Source of the DNA: Sulfurospirillum_A sp029027265
GTDB lineage: Bacteria; Campylobacterota; Campylobacteria; Campylobacterales; Sulfurospirillaceae
Reading direction: 5' to 3'
Length of the DNA stretch: 64,000 nucleotides
Assembly: GCA_029027265.1 (NCBI GenBank)
Contig: CP093061.1
Coordinates: forward strand, 2,046,001-2,110,000
The position numbers and the translations under genes are program-made. The notes under the pieces were generated by a model, which did no database searches, had not been told where the DNA came from, and saw only the letters and a list, made by a program, of their open reading frames with translations. Shown piece by piece: positions 35,466 to 44,484 of this stretch; the stretch's first letter is position 1, and each line of letters opens with the position of its first letter.

Positions 35466-36158
35466 TCACTCCGCACAACTGCGAGCATAGAGGTCTGGTC
35501 TAAAGTACTTTGTCTTTAGTTTTGCCATCTTATTTTTTAAGTTGGCTATTTTAGCGTGATTTCCCTTTAAAAACTCTGAGGGAATAGATTTGTTCTCAAA
35601 AATAGCAGGTTTTGTGAAAGATGGAGCTTCCAAGAGCATATCTTCAAAACTCTCTTCACTCAATGAGTCTTCATTTCCTAAAACTCCATTCACATTCCTG
35701 CTTATTGCATCACTCATCACGCAACTAGCCAACTCTCCACCTGTTAAAACGTAATCACCGATAGAGAAAATCTCGTCAGCATAAGTCTCAACAACTCTCT
35801 CATCTATACCCTCGTATCTGCCATTGACAAATACAATATGCTCTTTTTTTGCAAGCCTTTTTGCATCAGCTTGAACAAAAGGTTTTCCAGCAGGAGCCGG
35901 AAAAACAAAATGAGCTTTAGGGTTCTGTTTTTTTATCTCTTTTAAAGTATCAAATAGTGGCTGAGCGTTAAGCAAAAGCCCTGCTCCACCTCCAGCTTGA
36001 TAATCATCTACTTTATTGTGTTTGTTCGTTGTATAATCTCTCGGATTGTAGAACTCTATACTAAGAAGATTTTTTTCAATCGCTCTTTTTAGTATAGAAT
36101 CCTCAAAATATGGAGAAATCAAATTTTCAAACAAAGTCACATAGGTAAATTTCATCAA
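35466..36158 (-). CDS. trmD: tRNA (guanine37-N1)-methyltransferase
   Basis: The 230-residue protein methylates G37 of tRNAs with SAM, which prevents frameshifting. TrmD features are TLFENLISPYF at the start, NKHNKVDDYQAGGGAGLLL, and the trefoil-knot SAM site VFVNGRYEGIDERV with IGDYVLTGGELA. Length is typical. The start overlaps the rimM stop by 4 bases. Confidence 0.98.
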   Translation of the reverse strand: MMKFTYVTLFENLISPYFEDSILKRAIEKNLLSIEFYNPRDYTTNKHNKVDDYQAGGGAGLLLNAQPLFDTLKEIKKQNPKAHFVFPAPAGKPFVQADAKRLAKKEHIVFVNGRYEGIDERVVETYADEIFSIGDYVLTGGELASCVMSDAISRNVNGVLGNEDSLSEESFEDMLLEAPSFTKPAIFENKSIPSEFLKGNHAKIANLKNKMAKLKTKYFRPDLYARSCAE

Positions 36159-36691
36159 CTACACTCTAAAAGCTCTAATCCATCTTTTACATGTACAACT
36201 TTTGTCTCTTTATCGGCAGATAATACATACCTGTCAATATATGGCAGAAAAAAAGTATTTGAGAGTTTTTTACTTACTAGAGTTTTATCAGTTTTAATGA
36301 CCAAATAATCAGTATCACCAATCCTCTCTATATCACTCACAACACCTAAGATAGATTCATTTTCTTTTACTTCACAACCAATAATATCAAACCAAAAAAG
36401 CTCATCTTCATCAAGATTACAATCTTCAAGTGTAGATTCCATAGTTGTCAAAAGATATGAATTTACTAAACACCCAGCAGATTCACGACTTTCATATCCA
36501 CGAAAAAGGACTAATCCTCTTTTTTCATTGTAAGATGCTATTTCAAGTTTTAGGTTTTTTTGGGTAGTAAATGATTTTCCTGTACAAAACTGTTCAGGAA
36601 AGTCACTATGGATGTGAAGCTTAAGTTCACCCCTAAGCCCTACAAGTCGCCCAACTTGAGCGATTTCTATAGGAGATTCTTTTTTACTCAT
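36155..36691 (-). CDS. rimM: 16S rRNA processing protein RimM
   Basis: The 178-residue protein helps mature the 30S head. It has the two RimM parts: an N-terminal barrel (IAQVGRLVGLRGELKLHIHSD) and a C-terminal PRC barrel (ELFWFDIIGCEVKENESILGVV, then FLPYIDRYV). It overlaps khpA by 8 bases and trmD by 4, as expected for this operon. Confidence 0.96.
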   Translation of the reverse strand: MSKKESPIEIAQVGRLVGLRGELKLHIHSDFPEQFCTGKSFTTQKNLKLEIASYNEKRGLVLFRGYESRESAGCLVNSYLLTTMESTLEDCNLDEDELFWFDIIGCEVKENESILGVVSDIERIGDTDYLVIKTDKTLVSKKLSNTFFLPYIDRYVLSADKETKVVHVKDGLELLECS

Positions 36692-36929
36692 CGTTTGCTT
36701 TAACTGTTACTCTATATGACTTTCCATCTTTAGCTTTACAGCCAGAAATAAGAGTTTTTAGTGAGTTAATCATCTTGCCATCTTTACCAATAAGTTTACC
36801 TGTATCGGCTTTATCTGCTGTAATTATTACTTCACAAAAGGTATCATCAATATCTTTTTTTTCTACTCTTACTAAATCAGGATTATCTACAACTAGTTTT
36901 GCAAACTCTTCGAGAAATTTTTCAATCAT
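36684..36929 (-). CDS. khpA: KH-domain RNA-binding protein
   Basis: The 81-residue protein is one KH domain. The RNA-binding GxxG loop is in LIGKDGKMINSLKTL. It matches the KhpA/YlqC family that lies between rpsP and rimM in many bacteria and is thought to bind small RNAs and mRNAs. It starts 5 bases after rpsP. Confidence 0.93.
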   Translation of the reverse strand: MIEKFLEEFAKLVVDNPDLVRVEKKDIDDTFCEVIITADKADTGKLIGKDGKMINSLKTLISGCKAKDGKSYRVTVKANDE

Positions 36930-36934
36930 TATAT

Positions 36935-37159
36935 TTACTTAGTAATTCTTGCTACTCTATCGCTTAGTTTAGCACCAACGCTCTTCCAGTAAGCAAGTCT
37001 CTCTTCGTCAAATTTAAGCTCTGCTGGCTGTGTCATAGGGTTATAATAACCAATTGACTCAATCCAACCACCATCTCTTCTTTTTCTACTATCTGTAACT
37101 ACGATTCTGTAAAAAGGTTTTTTCTTTCTACCCATTCTTGTTAATCTAACAACTGTCAT
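36935..37159 (-). CDS. rpsP: 30S ribosomal protein S16
   Basis: The product is 74 residues with the S16 signature TVVRLTRMGRKKKPFYRIVV and RRDGGWIESIGYYNP. It is the first gene of the ribosomal operon and is preceded by a leader of about 140 bases. Confidence 0.98.
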   Translation of the reverse strand: MTVVRLTRMGRKKKPFYRIVVTDSRKRRDGGWIESIGYYNPMTQPAELKFDEERLAYWKSVGAKLSDRVARITK

Positions 37160-37302
37160 GTCTTGCCTTTATATATTAAAATGTTGGAGGTTAAAAGGTG
37201 CAGAATAAATTACGAAAGTTTATTGTGCCTCTTACCGCCTTTTCAAGCGTTATACAACTTACAATCACAGAGGGATTATTTCGTAAGTCAAAACGATTTG
37301 GG

Positions 37303-37308
37303 ATTATA
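37303..37308 (-). promoter_or_regulatory. Probable -10 box of the rpsP operon
   Basis: TATAAT on the minus strand, in TTTAGATATAATCCC, lies just after the ffh stop. It would give a leader of about 140 bases containing a possible hairpin (ACTTAC pairing with GTAAGT, about 37260-37291). Confidence 0.55.
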
Positions 37309-37326
37309 TCTAAACAACCCTTAAGT

Positions 37327-38670
37327 TTATCTTGGAATACCACCTTGTTTTGCTTGACTCATCATGTTTTGTAGGTCTTGCATTCCTCTTTTACCAGAAA
37401 ACTTCTTCGCCATCTTTGAAGCATTTTTGAACTGTTTCAAAAATTTGTTTACATCCATATTTGAAAGACCTGAACCCATCGCAATTCTTCTTTTTCTTGT
37501 ATTATTTAAAAGTGAAGGTATTTCACGCTCTTTTTTTGTCATAGAGCCTATCATGGCTTTGATTCTTTTCATCTCAACAGAGTTATCCAAATCTATATCT
37601 TTAAGCTTGCCAGCCATACCAGACATACCAGGAATCATTCCTATAAGAGACTTCATACTTCCAAGCTTCTTCATCTGCTCCATCTGCTCTAAAAAGTCAT
37701 TAAAATTAAACTCACCCTTTTTTATCTTTCTTGTTATTGCTTTTGCTTGCTTTTCATCTATAATAGCTACTGTTTTTTCAGCAAGTGTCTCTAAGTCACC
37801 CTCGCCCATAAGACGGTTAACAATACGATCAGGTACAAATAGCTCTAAGTCAGCTACTTTTTCACCAGTTCCTATGAAACGAAGAGGTATATTTATCTGC
37901 TTAGCAATTCCAAGAGCAACACCACCTTTGCTATCTCCATCATACTTACTAAGAATAACTCCACTAATACCAAGTTTATCATTAAACGTTCCAGCACTTC
38001 TAATAGCATCTTGACCAGTCATAGAGTCTGCTACATAAAAAACTTCATCAGGATTAATAGCTTTTTGAACCTCTTTAAGTTCACCCATAAGCTCTTCATC
38101 TATAGCCAAACGTCCAGCAGTATCTACAATAAGAACATCATAAAGACCATCTTTTGCTTTTTTGACTGCTGCTTTCGCTATTTTTACTGGATTTTTTTCA
38201 TCTTCGTCAAAATACAAATCTAACTCATTTTGTTCACAAAGCTGTTTTAGCTGTTCAACTGCGGCAAGTCTTTGAAGGTCACATGCTGCGATAAGAACTT
38301 TCTTTTGTCTAAGCTTAAGATAATTTGCCAGTTTTACTGTTGTTGTTGTTTTACCACTACCTTGAAGTCCTGCCATCAAAACTCTTGTAGGCGCTTTTGA
38401 AGCATATACAAAACCTTGATTTCCCGGAGCTGTTAGAGTAGTAGTTAGGTTGTCTTTTAACGAAGTTAGAAAATTAAGTTGTCCAATACCTTTTGCTTTT
38501 GTCTCAACTTCTACTACTTTGAGTAAATCTTTAACTACTTTATGATGAACATCTGCTTTTAAAAGTGACCTTTTGAGAGTATCAAGCGCCTTTTTAAGCG
38601 ACTTCTCGTCATCTGCAAATCTTATTTTATTGACTGCTGTTTTAAATGAATCAGTTAAAATTTCGAACAA
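37327..38670 (-). CDS. ffh: Signal recognition particle GTPase Ffh
   Basis: The 447-residue protein binds signal sequences and 4.5S RNA and targets membrane proteins. The N-domain is followed by GTPase motifs: GLQGSGKTTTTVKLA (about residue 99), DLQRLAAVEQL, VDTAGRLA, and LSKYDGDSKGG. The methionine-rich M-domain covers the C-terminal third (EQMEQMKKLGSMKSLIGMIPG; GLSNMDVNKFLKQF). Length is typical. It lies directly upstream of the rpsP operon, the same neighbourhood as in Helicobacter. Confidence 0.98.
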   Translation of the reverse strand: MFEILTDSFKTAVNKIRFADDEKSLKKALDTLKRSLLKADVHHKVVKDLLKVVEVETKAKGIGQLNFLTSLKDNLTTTLTAPGNQGFVYASKAPTRVLMAGLQGSGKTTTTVKLANYLKLRQKKVLIAACDLQRLAAVEQLKQLCEQNELDLYFDEDEKNPVKIAKAAVKKAKDGLYDVLIVDTAGRLAIDEELMGELKEVQKAINPDEVFYVADSMTGQDAIRSAGTFNDKLGISGVILSKYDGDSKGGVALGIAKQINIPLRFIGTGEKVADLELFVPDRIVNRLMGEGDLETLAEKTVAIIDEKQAKAITRKIKKGEFNFNDFLEQMEQMKKLGSMKSLIGMIPGMSGMAGKLKDIDLDNSVEMKRIKAMIGSMTKKEREIPSLLNNTRKRRIAMGSGLSNMDVNKFLKQFKNASKMAKKFSGKRGMQDLQNMMSQAKQGGIPR

Positions 38671-38723
38671 AATATTTTCCTTATACTATTATCAATTGGA
38701 ATGCAATAGTACTTAAATTTTAC

Positions 38724-38754
38724 TTTAATTTTAATTTAATTTTAATTTAATTTG
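38724..38754. repeat. AT-rich 11-base tandem repeat
   Basis: Between ffh and ppk2 the unit TTTTAATTTAA is repeated about two and a half times, running into the stop codon of ppk2. It is probably a replication-slippage product with no evident function. Confidence 0.6.
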
Positions 38755-39643
38755 TAAATTTACCATTTTTCATTCTTTGTTCTTCCATGATTTCTACTTC
38801 TCTTGCACCAGAAATAACTACGTCATGATCAAGTGCATAACTTAAAGTTCTATCTCTTCCTTTGTAATTTACAGAATTCAATATAACTTTCAAGACTTCA
38901 AGTCTTGCTTTTTGTTTGTCTTTTGAGCGAACTACTGTCCAAGGAGCATGATTTGAGTGAGTTTGCTTAATCATATGATACTTAGTATTTGTAAAATCAT
39001 CCCATCTTTCTTGAGCTTGCATGTCTATTTCGCTAAGCTTCCAACTTCTTAGAGGATCTGTCTTTCTTCTAGCAAATCTTCTTGCTTGTTCATCCTTAGT
39101 AACACTAAAATACAATTTAACGATAATCATACCTTGACGAACAAGATCTTTTTCAAAACCCTTAACACCTTTCATAAAATCAAGATACTCTTTTTTTGAA
39201 CAAAAGTTAAAAACAGACTCAACCATTGCTCTATTATACCAACTTCTATCAAACAAAACTACCTCGCTAGCATTTGGAAAATGTTTTACATATTTTTGGT
39301 AAAACCACTGTGACTGCTGCTCTCGCGTAGGTTTTCCAAGTGCTACAATTCTATAATGTTTTTCATCCATATATCGTGTAACTCTTCTTATAGTCCCGCC
39401 TTTTCCCGCAGCATCTCTTCCTTCAAAAAGAATTATCATCTTGCTATTTGTATCTTCTATATGCCTTTGAAGTTTGATAAGTTCTGCTTGATAAGGTTTT
39501 AACTCTTGGTCATCTTTTCTTCTTTCACTTGCTTTACTTTCAAATTTTTCTTCAGATTTTGATTTTTTAAATACACTTATTAACTCATCTAATGAAATCA
39601 TATCACCATCTATCTCAATAATATTATTATTTTCCATACTCAA
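38747..39643 (-). CDS. ppk2: Polyphosphate kinase 2
   Basis: The 298-residue protein belongs to PPK2, which transfers phosphate between polyphosphate and nucleotides. It has Walker A in MIILFEGRDAAGKGGTIRRV, the lid-type segment LGKPTREQQSQWFYQKYV, Walker B with VVLFDRSWYNRAMVE, and FARRKTDPLRSWKLSEID. This is a single-domain enzyme; whether it favours GDP/ADP or NMP substrates cannot be told. The stop codon lies inside an AT-rich tandem repeat. Confidence 0.93.
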   Translation of the reverse strand: MSMENNNIIEIDGDMISLDELISVFKKSKSEEKFESKASERRKDDQELKPYQAELIKLQRHIEDTNSKMIILFEGRDAAGKGGTIRRVTRYMDEKHYRIVALGKPTREQQSQWFYQKYVKHFPNASEVVLFDRSWYNRAMVESVFNFCSKKEYLDFMKGVKGFEKDLVRQGMIIVKLYFSVTKDEQARRFARRKTDPLRSWKLSEIDMQAQERWDDFTNTKYHMIKQTHSNHAPWTVVRSKDKQKARLEVLKVILNSVNYKGRDRTLSYALDHDVVISGAREVEIMEEQRMKNGKFTN

Positions 39644-39722
39644 TACCTTTCACGTATTTAATTTATTTAAAACATCTTTAATCTATATTAGCATATTTAA
39701 CTATAAAATACTCTTTTTTGTA

Positions 39723-40460
39723 TTATCCCATATTCATAACGCGAATAAACTCACCTGGTTCTTTACTTTCAAACTTGTATCCAAGAAGTTCTATTTTCCA
39801 AGCGTGAAGCATTACTCTTTTAAACGGTTTTGCACCGTATTGAGTATCACCTAAGATAGGAGTTTTAATGCTCTTTAAGTGTGCTCTTATTTGGTGCGTT
39901 CTTCCTGTCTCAATTGTTACTTTTACTTTTGAAAGTTTACCTTCTAACATCAAAGGTTCAATATGACTAATAGCATCTTTGCCTTCGTCTGCTACTTTAC
40001 TAAAAAGAATATTTCCTTTTTTAATAGTTATGATTGGTGCATCTACTGTTACAGGCTCTATACACTTACCTTGAACTACAGCAAGGTACTCTTTTTTTAC
40101 TTCTCTTCTTTTAAAAGCTTTAACAGCTTCTGCGTGGAAATCTTCATCTTTTGTAAAAAGTAAAACTCCACTTGTCTCTTTATCAAGTCTATGCAGTAGT
40201 GTAAACTCCCCATAACTTCTTGCGACCTCTTCTGTCGTTACAAAACAAGGTTTATCGACTGCTATTATTTTTTTATCTTGAAAAATAATCTTGGGTTTAT
40301 TTATTTTATCTACTCTAAAACTTGATTTTGGACTTATTTCGCCACGAGCAACTGTCACTTTCTTTCCGCCAGAGTAAACTACTCCACGGTCTATCAAATC
40401 TTTTGCAGCACGGTTAGAGATTCCCTCTTGAACTGCTAGTAATTTATATGCTTTTTCCAT
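39723..40460 (-). CDS. RluA-family pseudouridine synthase
   Basis: The 245-residue protein has an N-terminal S4-like RNA-binding segment (ISNRAAKDLIDRGVVYSGGKKV) and the RluA catalytic motif with the aspartate in LLHRLDKETSGVLLF. ETGRTHQIRAHLKSI and GDTQYG follow as family markers. It converts uridine to pseudouridine in rRNA or tRNA; the exact site is unknown. Its start shares one base with the waaA stop. Confidence 0.93.
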   Translation of the reverse strand: MEKAYKLLAVQEGISNRAAKDLIDRGVVYSGGKKVTVARGEISPKSSFRVDKINKPKIIFQDKKIIAVDKPCFVTTEEVARSYGEFTLLHRLDKETSGVLLFTKDEDFHAEAVKAFKRREVKKEYLAVVQGKCIEPVTVDAPIITIKKGNILFSKVADEGKDAISHIEPLMLEGKLSKVKVTIETGRTHQIRAHLKSIKTPILGDTQYGAKPFKRVMLHAWKIELLGYKFESKEPGEFIRVMNMG

Positions 40461-41593
40461 TATCTTATCCTATTTAGTAGGGTATTTATATCCCCTACAT
40501 GTAAAACTTTTGAAGGCTTTATCTTTTCAAAGTTTATATTTTTTAGCTCATCTGCTGAGCATACTTTTATATTTTCTACTAAAGAAAAAAGTGCTTTTTG
40601 ATTAAATGTGTACTTACCACTTACTATTTTACAACCAAAAAAAGCTGGTTCAAGTGGATTGTGTCCACCTATTCCCTCTTTAAATGAGCCACATAAAAGA
40701 ACTGTATTGGCTATAGCAAAAAGGTTAACTAATTCACCCATCTTATCACAAAGCACTATATCTGTTTTTAAATCATCACTTATTTTTACATAACTTAAAT
40801 CTCTATTTTGACTAAACTCTTTTAAAAGTCTATCTACACTCTCAAATCTCTCAGGGTGTCTTGGCACAACTATTAGCATTTCATCTTTTTTGAGATTTAA
40901 GCTCTCTAATAGCATCTGCTCTTCACCCTCATGAGAACTCGCCATAACTATAACTTTTTTCTTTGGTTTTTTATATTCTTTCGTTACAATTGGTTTAGAA
41001 AAAGTCTTTATATTTCCATTTACATGTACACACTTGGCACCCAACTCTTCAAGCCTACTTTTATCTACTTCACTCTGAGCAAACACTTCATCAATACTTG
41101 CAAAAATCCATCTATAAAACCATGAAAACTTTTTATAAGACTCATAAGAGTTATCAGAAACTCTTGCGTTAATTAGAACTGTTTTTGTTCCTTTTAACTT
41201 TGAAACTATAAAAAGCAGAGGCCAAAGTTCGGCTTCTGTTACTACCAAAGTTTTCTGTTTTTTTATCCAAAATGGTAAAAAAAGTTCAAACGGTAAAAAC
41301 CTTACATGTAGATTGCTTACCTCTTTAGCTGACTTGTAACCTGTGCCTGTTATTACAGAAAGATTTATGTTTTCATCTTTTAGCTCTTTAAAAACAGTTT
41401 TAAGTGAATTTACTTCGCCTAAAGAACAAGCGTGAAACCAAATCCCTTCATTCTTAAAAGGAGTGTTGCTTTTTAAAAAAAATCGTGCTGGTAATGAAAT
41501 TTTGTATTTTTGCTTAAAAGAGAGAATTATCAAAATTGGTAGTGCTAAAATATATATCAGCACTACCAACAAGTAGTAAAAAAAAAGAAGCAA
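40460..41593 (-). CDS. waaA: Kdo transferase for lipid A
   Basis: The 377-residue enzyme adds Kdo to lipid A precursor at the inner membrane. An N-terminal membrane anchor (LLFFYYLLVVLIYILALPIL) is followed by the GT30 signature GIWFHACSLGEVNSLK, TGTGYKSAKEVS, then VTEAELWPLL, and the C-terminal VLLCGSFKEGIGGHNPLEPA that binds CMP-Kdo. A residue-length match and motif order leave little doubt. It follows the zinc-ribbon gene by 1 base. Confidence 0.95.
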   Translation of the reverse strand: MLLFFYYLLVVLIYILALPILIILSFKQKYKISLPARFFLKSNTPFKNEGIWFHACSLGEVNSLKTVFKELKDENINLSVITGTGYKSAKEVSNLHVRFLPFELFLPFWIKKQKTLVVTEAELWPLLFIVSKLKGTKTVLINARVSDNSYESYKKFSWFYRWIFASIDEVFAQSEVDKSRLEELGAKCVHVNGNIKTFSKPIVTKEYKKPKKKVIVMASSHEGEEQMLLESLNLKKDEMLIVVPRHPERFESVDRLLKEFSQNRDLSYVKISDDLKTDIVLCDKMGELVNLFAIANTVLLCGSFKEGIGGHNPLEPAFFGCKIVSGKYTFNQKALFSLVENIKVCSADELKNINFEKIKPSKVLHVGDINTLLNRIR

Positions 41594-41594
41594 G

Positions 41595-42314
41595 TTACGC
41601 CTGCTCTTCCTCTATTTCTTTATATAAAATTCTTCCACAGTGAGGACAAGTTACAATATCGTCTTGTTTAATTACTTCTGCATAAGTTTTGTCATTAATT
41701 CTCATAAAACAACCATAACAAGCTTGTTTTCGCACAAATACTACTGTTGTATTTGCAGCCCATTTTCTAATTTTTTCATAAAAAGTTAATATTTTTTGGC
41801 TCATCTCAGATACAAGTTTCTGTTTTGTTCCATATACTTCAGCTCTTTGTTTTTCAATCCCAACCATCTCAGACTCTATAGATACACGAATCTCTGCACT
41901 CTCTTTTTGAATCCCTTCAAGGGTATCTTTTAACTCTTCTTTATCAATCTCTTTTGCATCAATAATTTTATCAAGTCTTCCTATCTCTTCATTTGCAAAT
42001 TCACACTGCTCTTTTGAAATCTCCTCTTCTAATTGAAGTGCTTTTATCTCTTTATCAGTTTTTACTATAGCACCTTTTTTAGAAAGTTCTGTAAGTTTAT
42101 CTGCTAGTTCTGCTAGGTGAAGTTCATTTTTTGCTTTTTTTAATTTACAATCTTTTATATCTTCTTCAAAAGTTGTTATTTTATCTACTACATCTTTCTC
42201 TTTTGCTGCTGATGCTCTTAATTTTGACTCAATAGCTTCAACTTTTGGACCAAAATCATCAATCTCTTTATCTGTTTTTGCTAGGTTTACTAACTGCTCT
42301 AAATGCTTATTCAT
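41595..42314 (-). CDS. Coiled-coil zinc-ribbon protein, HP0958/FlgZ-like
   Basis: The 239-residue protein has a long antiparallel coiled coil (about residues 1-185) and a C-terminal zinc ribbon with two cysteine pairs, ACYGCF and CPHCG. This matches HP0958 of Helicobacter, which stabilises the sigma factor RpoN and affects flagellar mRNA. The next genes, Nif3-like and glyQ, are also neighbours of HP0958 in Helicobacter (HP0959, HP0960), supporting orthology. A role in flagellar gene expression is therefore likely, in line with the FlgS-like kinase elsewhere in the window. Confidence 0.88.
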   Translation of the reverse strand: MNKHLEQLVNLAKTDKEIDDFGPKVEAIESKLRASAAKEKDVVDKITTFEEDIKDCKLKKAKNELHLAELADKLTELSKKGAIVKTDKEIKALQLEEEISKEQCEFANEEIGRLDKIIDAKEIDKEELKDTLEGIQKESAEIRVSIESEMVGIEKQRAEVYGTKQKLVSEMSQKILTFYEKIRKWAANTTVVFVRKQACYGCFMRINDKTYAEVIKQDDIVTCPHCGRILYKEIEEEQA

Positions 42315-42328
42315 CTATTTAAATTCCT

Positions 42329-43051
42329 CTACTTATATTGAAATGGGTTTTTTGAATTTGTCATTATAGCTTTTAATGGAAAATTAATCAAATTTTCCAT
42401 TAAACATGCTGGAAAATGGGACTCGCTTTCATAGTGACCTATGTCCAATAAATTCAAATTATTCTCTTTTGCTTCAAGTGCTTGATGGTATTTAAAGTCT
42501 CCACTTAAAAAACAATCAGCATCAACTTCACCTATCAAATCACCACCACTACCTGTTGTTAACGCACATCTTTTTATATACTTCTTCTCACCTACACTTC
42601 TTAAAATATCAAGTCCTAAAGAACTCTTTACATGTAAAGCTAACTCTTCAAAACTACACTCAACATCAAAATAACAAATGTGCCCTTCACAAGTTATATT
42701 TTTGTATCCTAAAACAGAAAATGCAACATACTTGTTCAAGTGAGTAATATCAAAGTTAGTATGCATTGCCACTAAAGAGATGTCTTTTTTTATCATCTTT
42801 TTTATTAGTTTTGCGGGATATACGGAAGAGTCTAAACTCTTTAATCCTTTAAAAATTAAAGGGTGATGAACTATGATAAGTGAGTTCTCTTTTACTTCAT
42901 TTAAAAGTGAACTATCGACATCAAGACTAAGATAGACTTGTGCTACCTCATCGTCCATCTCGCCAACTTGTAAGCCACTATTGTCCCAAGAAGCCTGAAG
43001 CTCAAATGGGCTTAATTCATCTAAGATTTTATAGATTTGCTTAAGTTGCAT
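42329..43051 (-). CDS. Nif3-like dinuclear metal centre protein
   Basis: The 240-residue protein belongs to the Nif3/DUF34 family. Metal ligands are visible: LIIVHHPLIFKG (two histidines), AMHTNFDI, and DIGHYESESHFPACLME near the C-terminus. The family may act as a cyclohydrolase or metal chaperone, but the reaction is not settled. It lies in the conserved order HP0958-type, Nif3-type, glyQ, overlapping glyQ by 11 bases. Confidence 0.92.
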   Translation of the reverse strand: MQLKQIYKILDELSPFELQASWDNSGLQVGEMDDEVAQVYLSLDVDSSLLNEVKENSLIIVHHPLIFKGLKSLDSSVYPAKLIKKMIKKDISLVAMHTNFDITHLNKYVAFSVLGYKNITCEGHICYFDVECSFEELALHVKSSLGLDILRSVGEKKYIKRCALTTGSGGDLIGEVDADCFLSGDFKYHQALEAKENNLNLLDIGHYESESHFPACLMENLINFPLKAIMTNSKNPFQYK

Positions 43052-43904
43052 CCACTACTTCTTTATACTTAACAGCACAACCTTTTGCAAGCTCACGAAT
43101 TTTTAGCATATAGTTTTGTCTTTGCGTAACAGAAATTGCTTTTCTAGCATCCAAAACGTTAAATGAATGAGAAGCCATCAAACAATAATCATAAGCAGGA
43201 AGAGGAAGATCAGCTTCAAGGATTCTTTTACACTCCTCGCAACTCTGCTCAAACTGAGTTAAAAGCATCTTTACATCTGCAATCTCAAAGTTGTACTTAC
43301 TAAACTCATATTCACTCTGTTTATGAACATCTCCATATGTAGTAATCCCATGCTTGTTTTCATTCCAAATCAAATCATAAACAGAATCTTTTTCTTGTAA
43401 ATACATAGCAAGTCTTTCAACTCCATATGTAATTTCAACAGAAATAGGGTTACAAGGAATTCCTCCAACTTGCTGAAAGTAAGTAAACTGTGTTACTTCC
43501 ATGCCATCAAGCCAAACTTCCCAACCAAGTCCCCAAGCACCTAGTGTTGGTGACTCCCAGTTGTCCTCTACGAACCTAATATCATGTTTACTCAAATCCA
43601 ATCCAAGTGCTTCAAGACTCTTAAGATACAATTCTTGAATATTGTCTGGACTAGGTTTTATAAGAACTTGAAACTGATAATACGCTCCTAAACGATTAGG
43701 ATTCTCTCCATATCTTCCATCTGTTGGACGTCGACTTGGTGCTACATACGCTGTTGCCCAAGGTTTGCTTCCTAAACTTCTTAAAAATGTCGCATTATGA
43801 AAAGTTCCTGCACCTGAAGGTATATCATATGGCTGAACTATAGTACAACCTTCATCTTGCCAATAAGTCTGTAACTTTAAAAGCATTTCACTAAATGTTA
43901 ACAA
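43041..43904 (-). CDS. glyQ: Glycyl-tRNA synthetase alpha subunit
   Basis: The 287-residue alpha subunit of the bacterial alpha2-beta2 enzyme carries the catalytic core. Strong markers are LQTYWQDEGCTIVQPYD, GAGTFHNATFLRSLG, RRPTDGRYGENPNRLGAYYQFQ and LGLGWEVWLDGMEVTQFTYFQQ-type sequence. The beta subunit gene is not in this window. The start used here is TTG (MLTFSEM); an internal ATG follows six codons later. The gap to DUF3972 (43905-43993) holds a 9-base stem (TTTATTTTG and CAAAATAAA, 43932-43957) without a following T-run. Confidence 0.97.
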   Translation of the reverse strand: MLTFSEMLLKLQTYWQDEGCTIVQPYDIPSGAGTFHNATFLRSLGSKPWATAYVAPSRRPTDGRYGENPNRLGAYYQFQVLIKPSPDNIQELYLKSLEALGLDLSKHDIRFVEDNWESPTLGAWGLGWEVWLDGMEVTQFTYFQQVGGIPCNPISVEITYGVERLAMYLQEKDSVYDLIWNENKHGITTYGDVHKQSEYEFSKYNFEIADVKMLLTQFEQSCEECKRILEADLPLPAYDYCLMASHSFNVLDARKAISVTQRQNYMLKIRELAKGCAVKYKEVVDAT

Positions 43905-43993
43905 CTAATCTTCCTTTTTTTAACTGTCTCCTTTATTTTGAGCAAAGCCAAAATAAAATTCTTCTCACTAAAGCTACGATTTCATCGAGACCT

Positions 43994-44473
43994 TTAATCT
44001 TCCTTCTTATAGTTCTCTACTACTTTGTTCCACATAAGTTTATATTTTCTTTTTGTAAATTCTAATTCATCTTGGGAATGTTCAAGCTGTTTAGTCAAAG
44101 TTTCTACTATTTTCCTATCTTCATCATAAAGCTCTTGCATTGAAAAAAGTGCCTCTTTTAAAAAGTGATTTTCACTTTTTAGGGCATCAAGAGTTTCATC
44201 TTTTGCATCCATTACTTTTTCATGCAGACCAAGAATGGTACCTATTGTTTTTTCAACAAAATTAGCACCTTCAAGTGTTATTACATCGGAATCTATAGAT
44301 TGGTTAGTTTTAGAGAGAGGAATAAGCTCACTCGTGCCTTTTGAAGCTTCTATGAGCCTTTTGCCATCTTCATCTTTAACACTTAGTTTTCCACGCTCTA
44401 TCATATCTTCAATAGTCGGAATATCTAAATGTATAAGTTTACTAAATTCTTCTATTTCTAACCAAGTTTGCAT
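43994..44473 (-). CDS. DUF3972 protein of Campylobacterota
   Basis: The 159-residue protein starts with a MerR/excisionase-like helix-turn-helix (TWLEIEEFSKLIHLDIPTIEDMIERGKL) and ends in a long coiled coil (NHFLKEALFSMQELYDEDRKIVETL onward). This matches DUF3972, which I know from Campylobacter and relatives. It may bind DNA, but no function is known to me. It lies just after purE on the same strand. Confidence 0.75.
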   Translation of the reverse strand: MQTWLEIEEFSKLIHLDIPTIEDMIERGKLSVKDEDGKRLIEASKGTSELIPLSKTNQSIDSDVITLEGANFVEKTIGTILGLHEKVMDAKDETLDALKSENHFLKEALFSMQELYDEDRKIVETLTKQLEHSQDELEFTKRKYKLMWNKVVENYKKED

Positions 44474-44484
44474 GATAAGTTCCC

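Noticed and set aside
37160..37326. 4.5S RNA gene next to ffh
   Set aside because: No conserved GGAA tetraloop hairpin of SRP RNA can be seen; the stretch fits a leader of rpsP.
38724..38754. CRISPR-like or regulatory repeat
   Set aside because: Units are 11 bases, directly adjacent, without spacers, and purely A and T.
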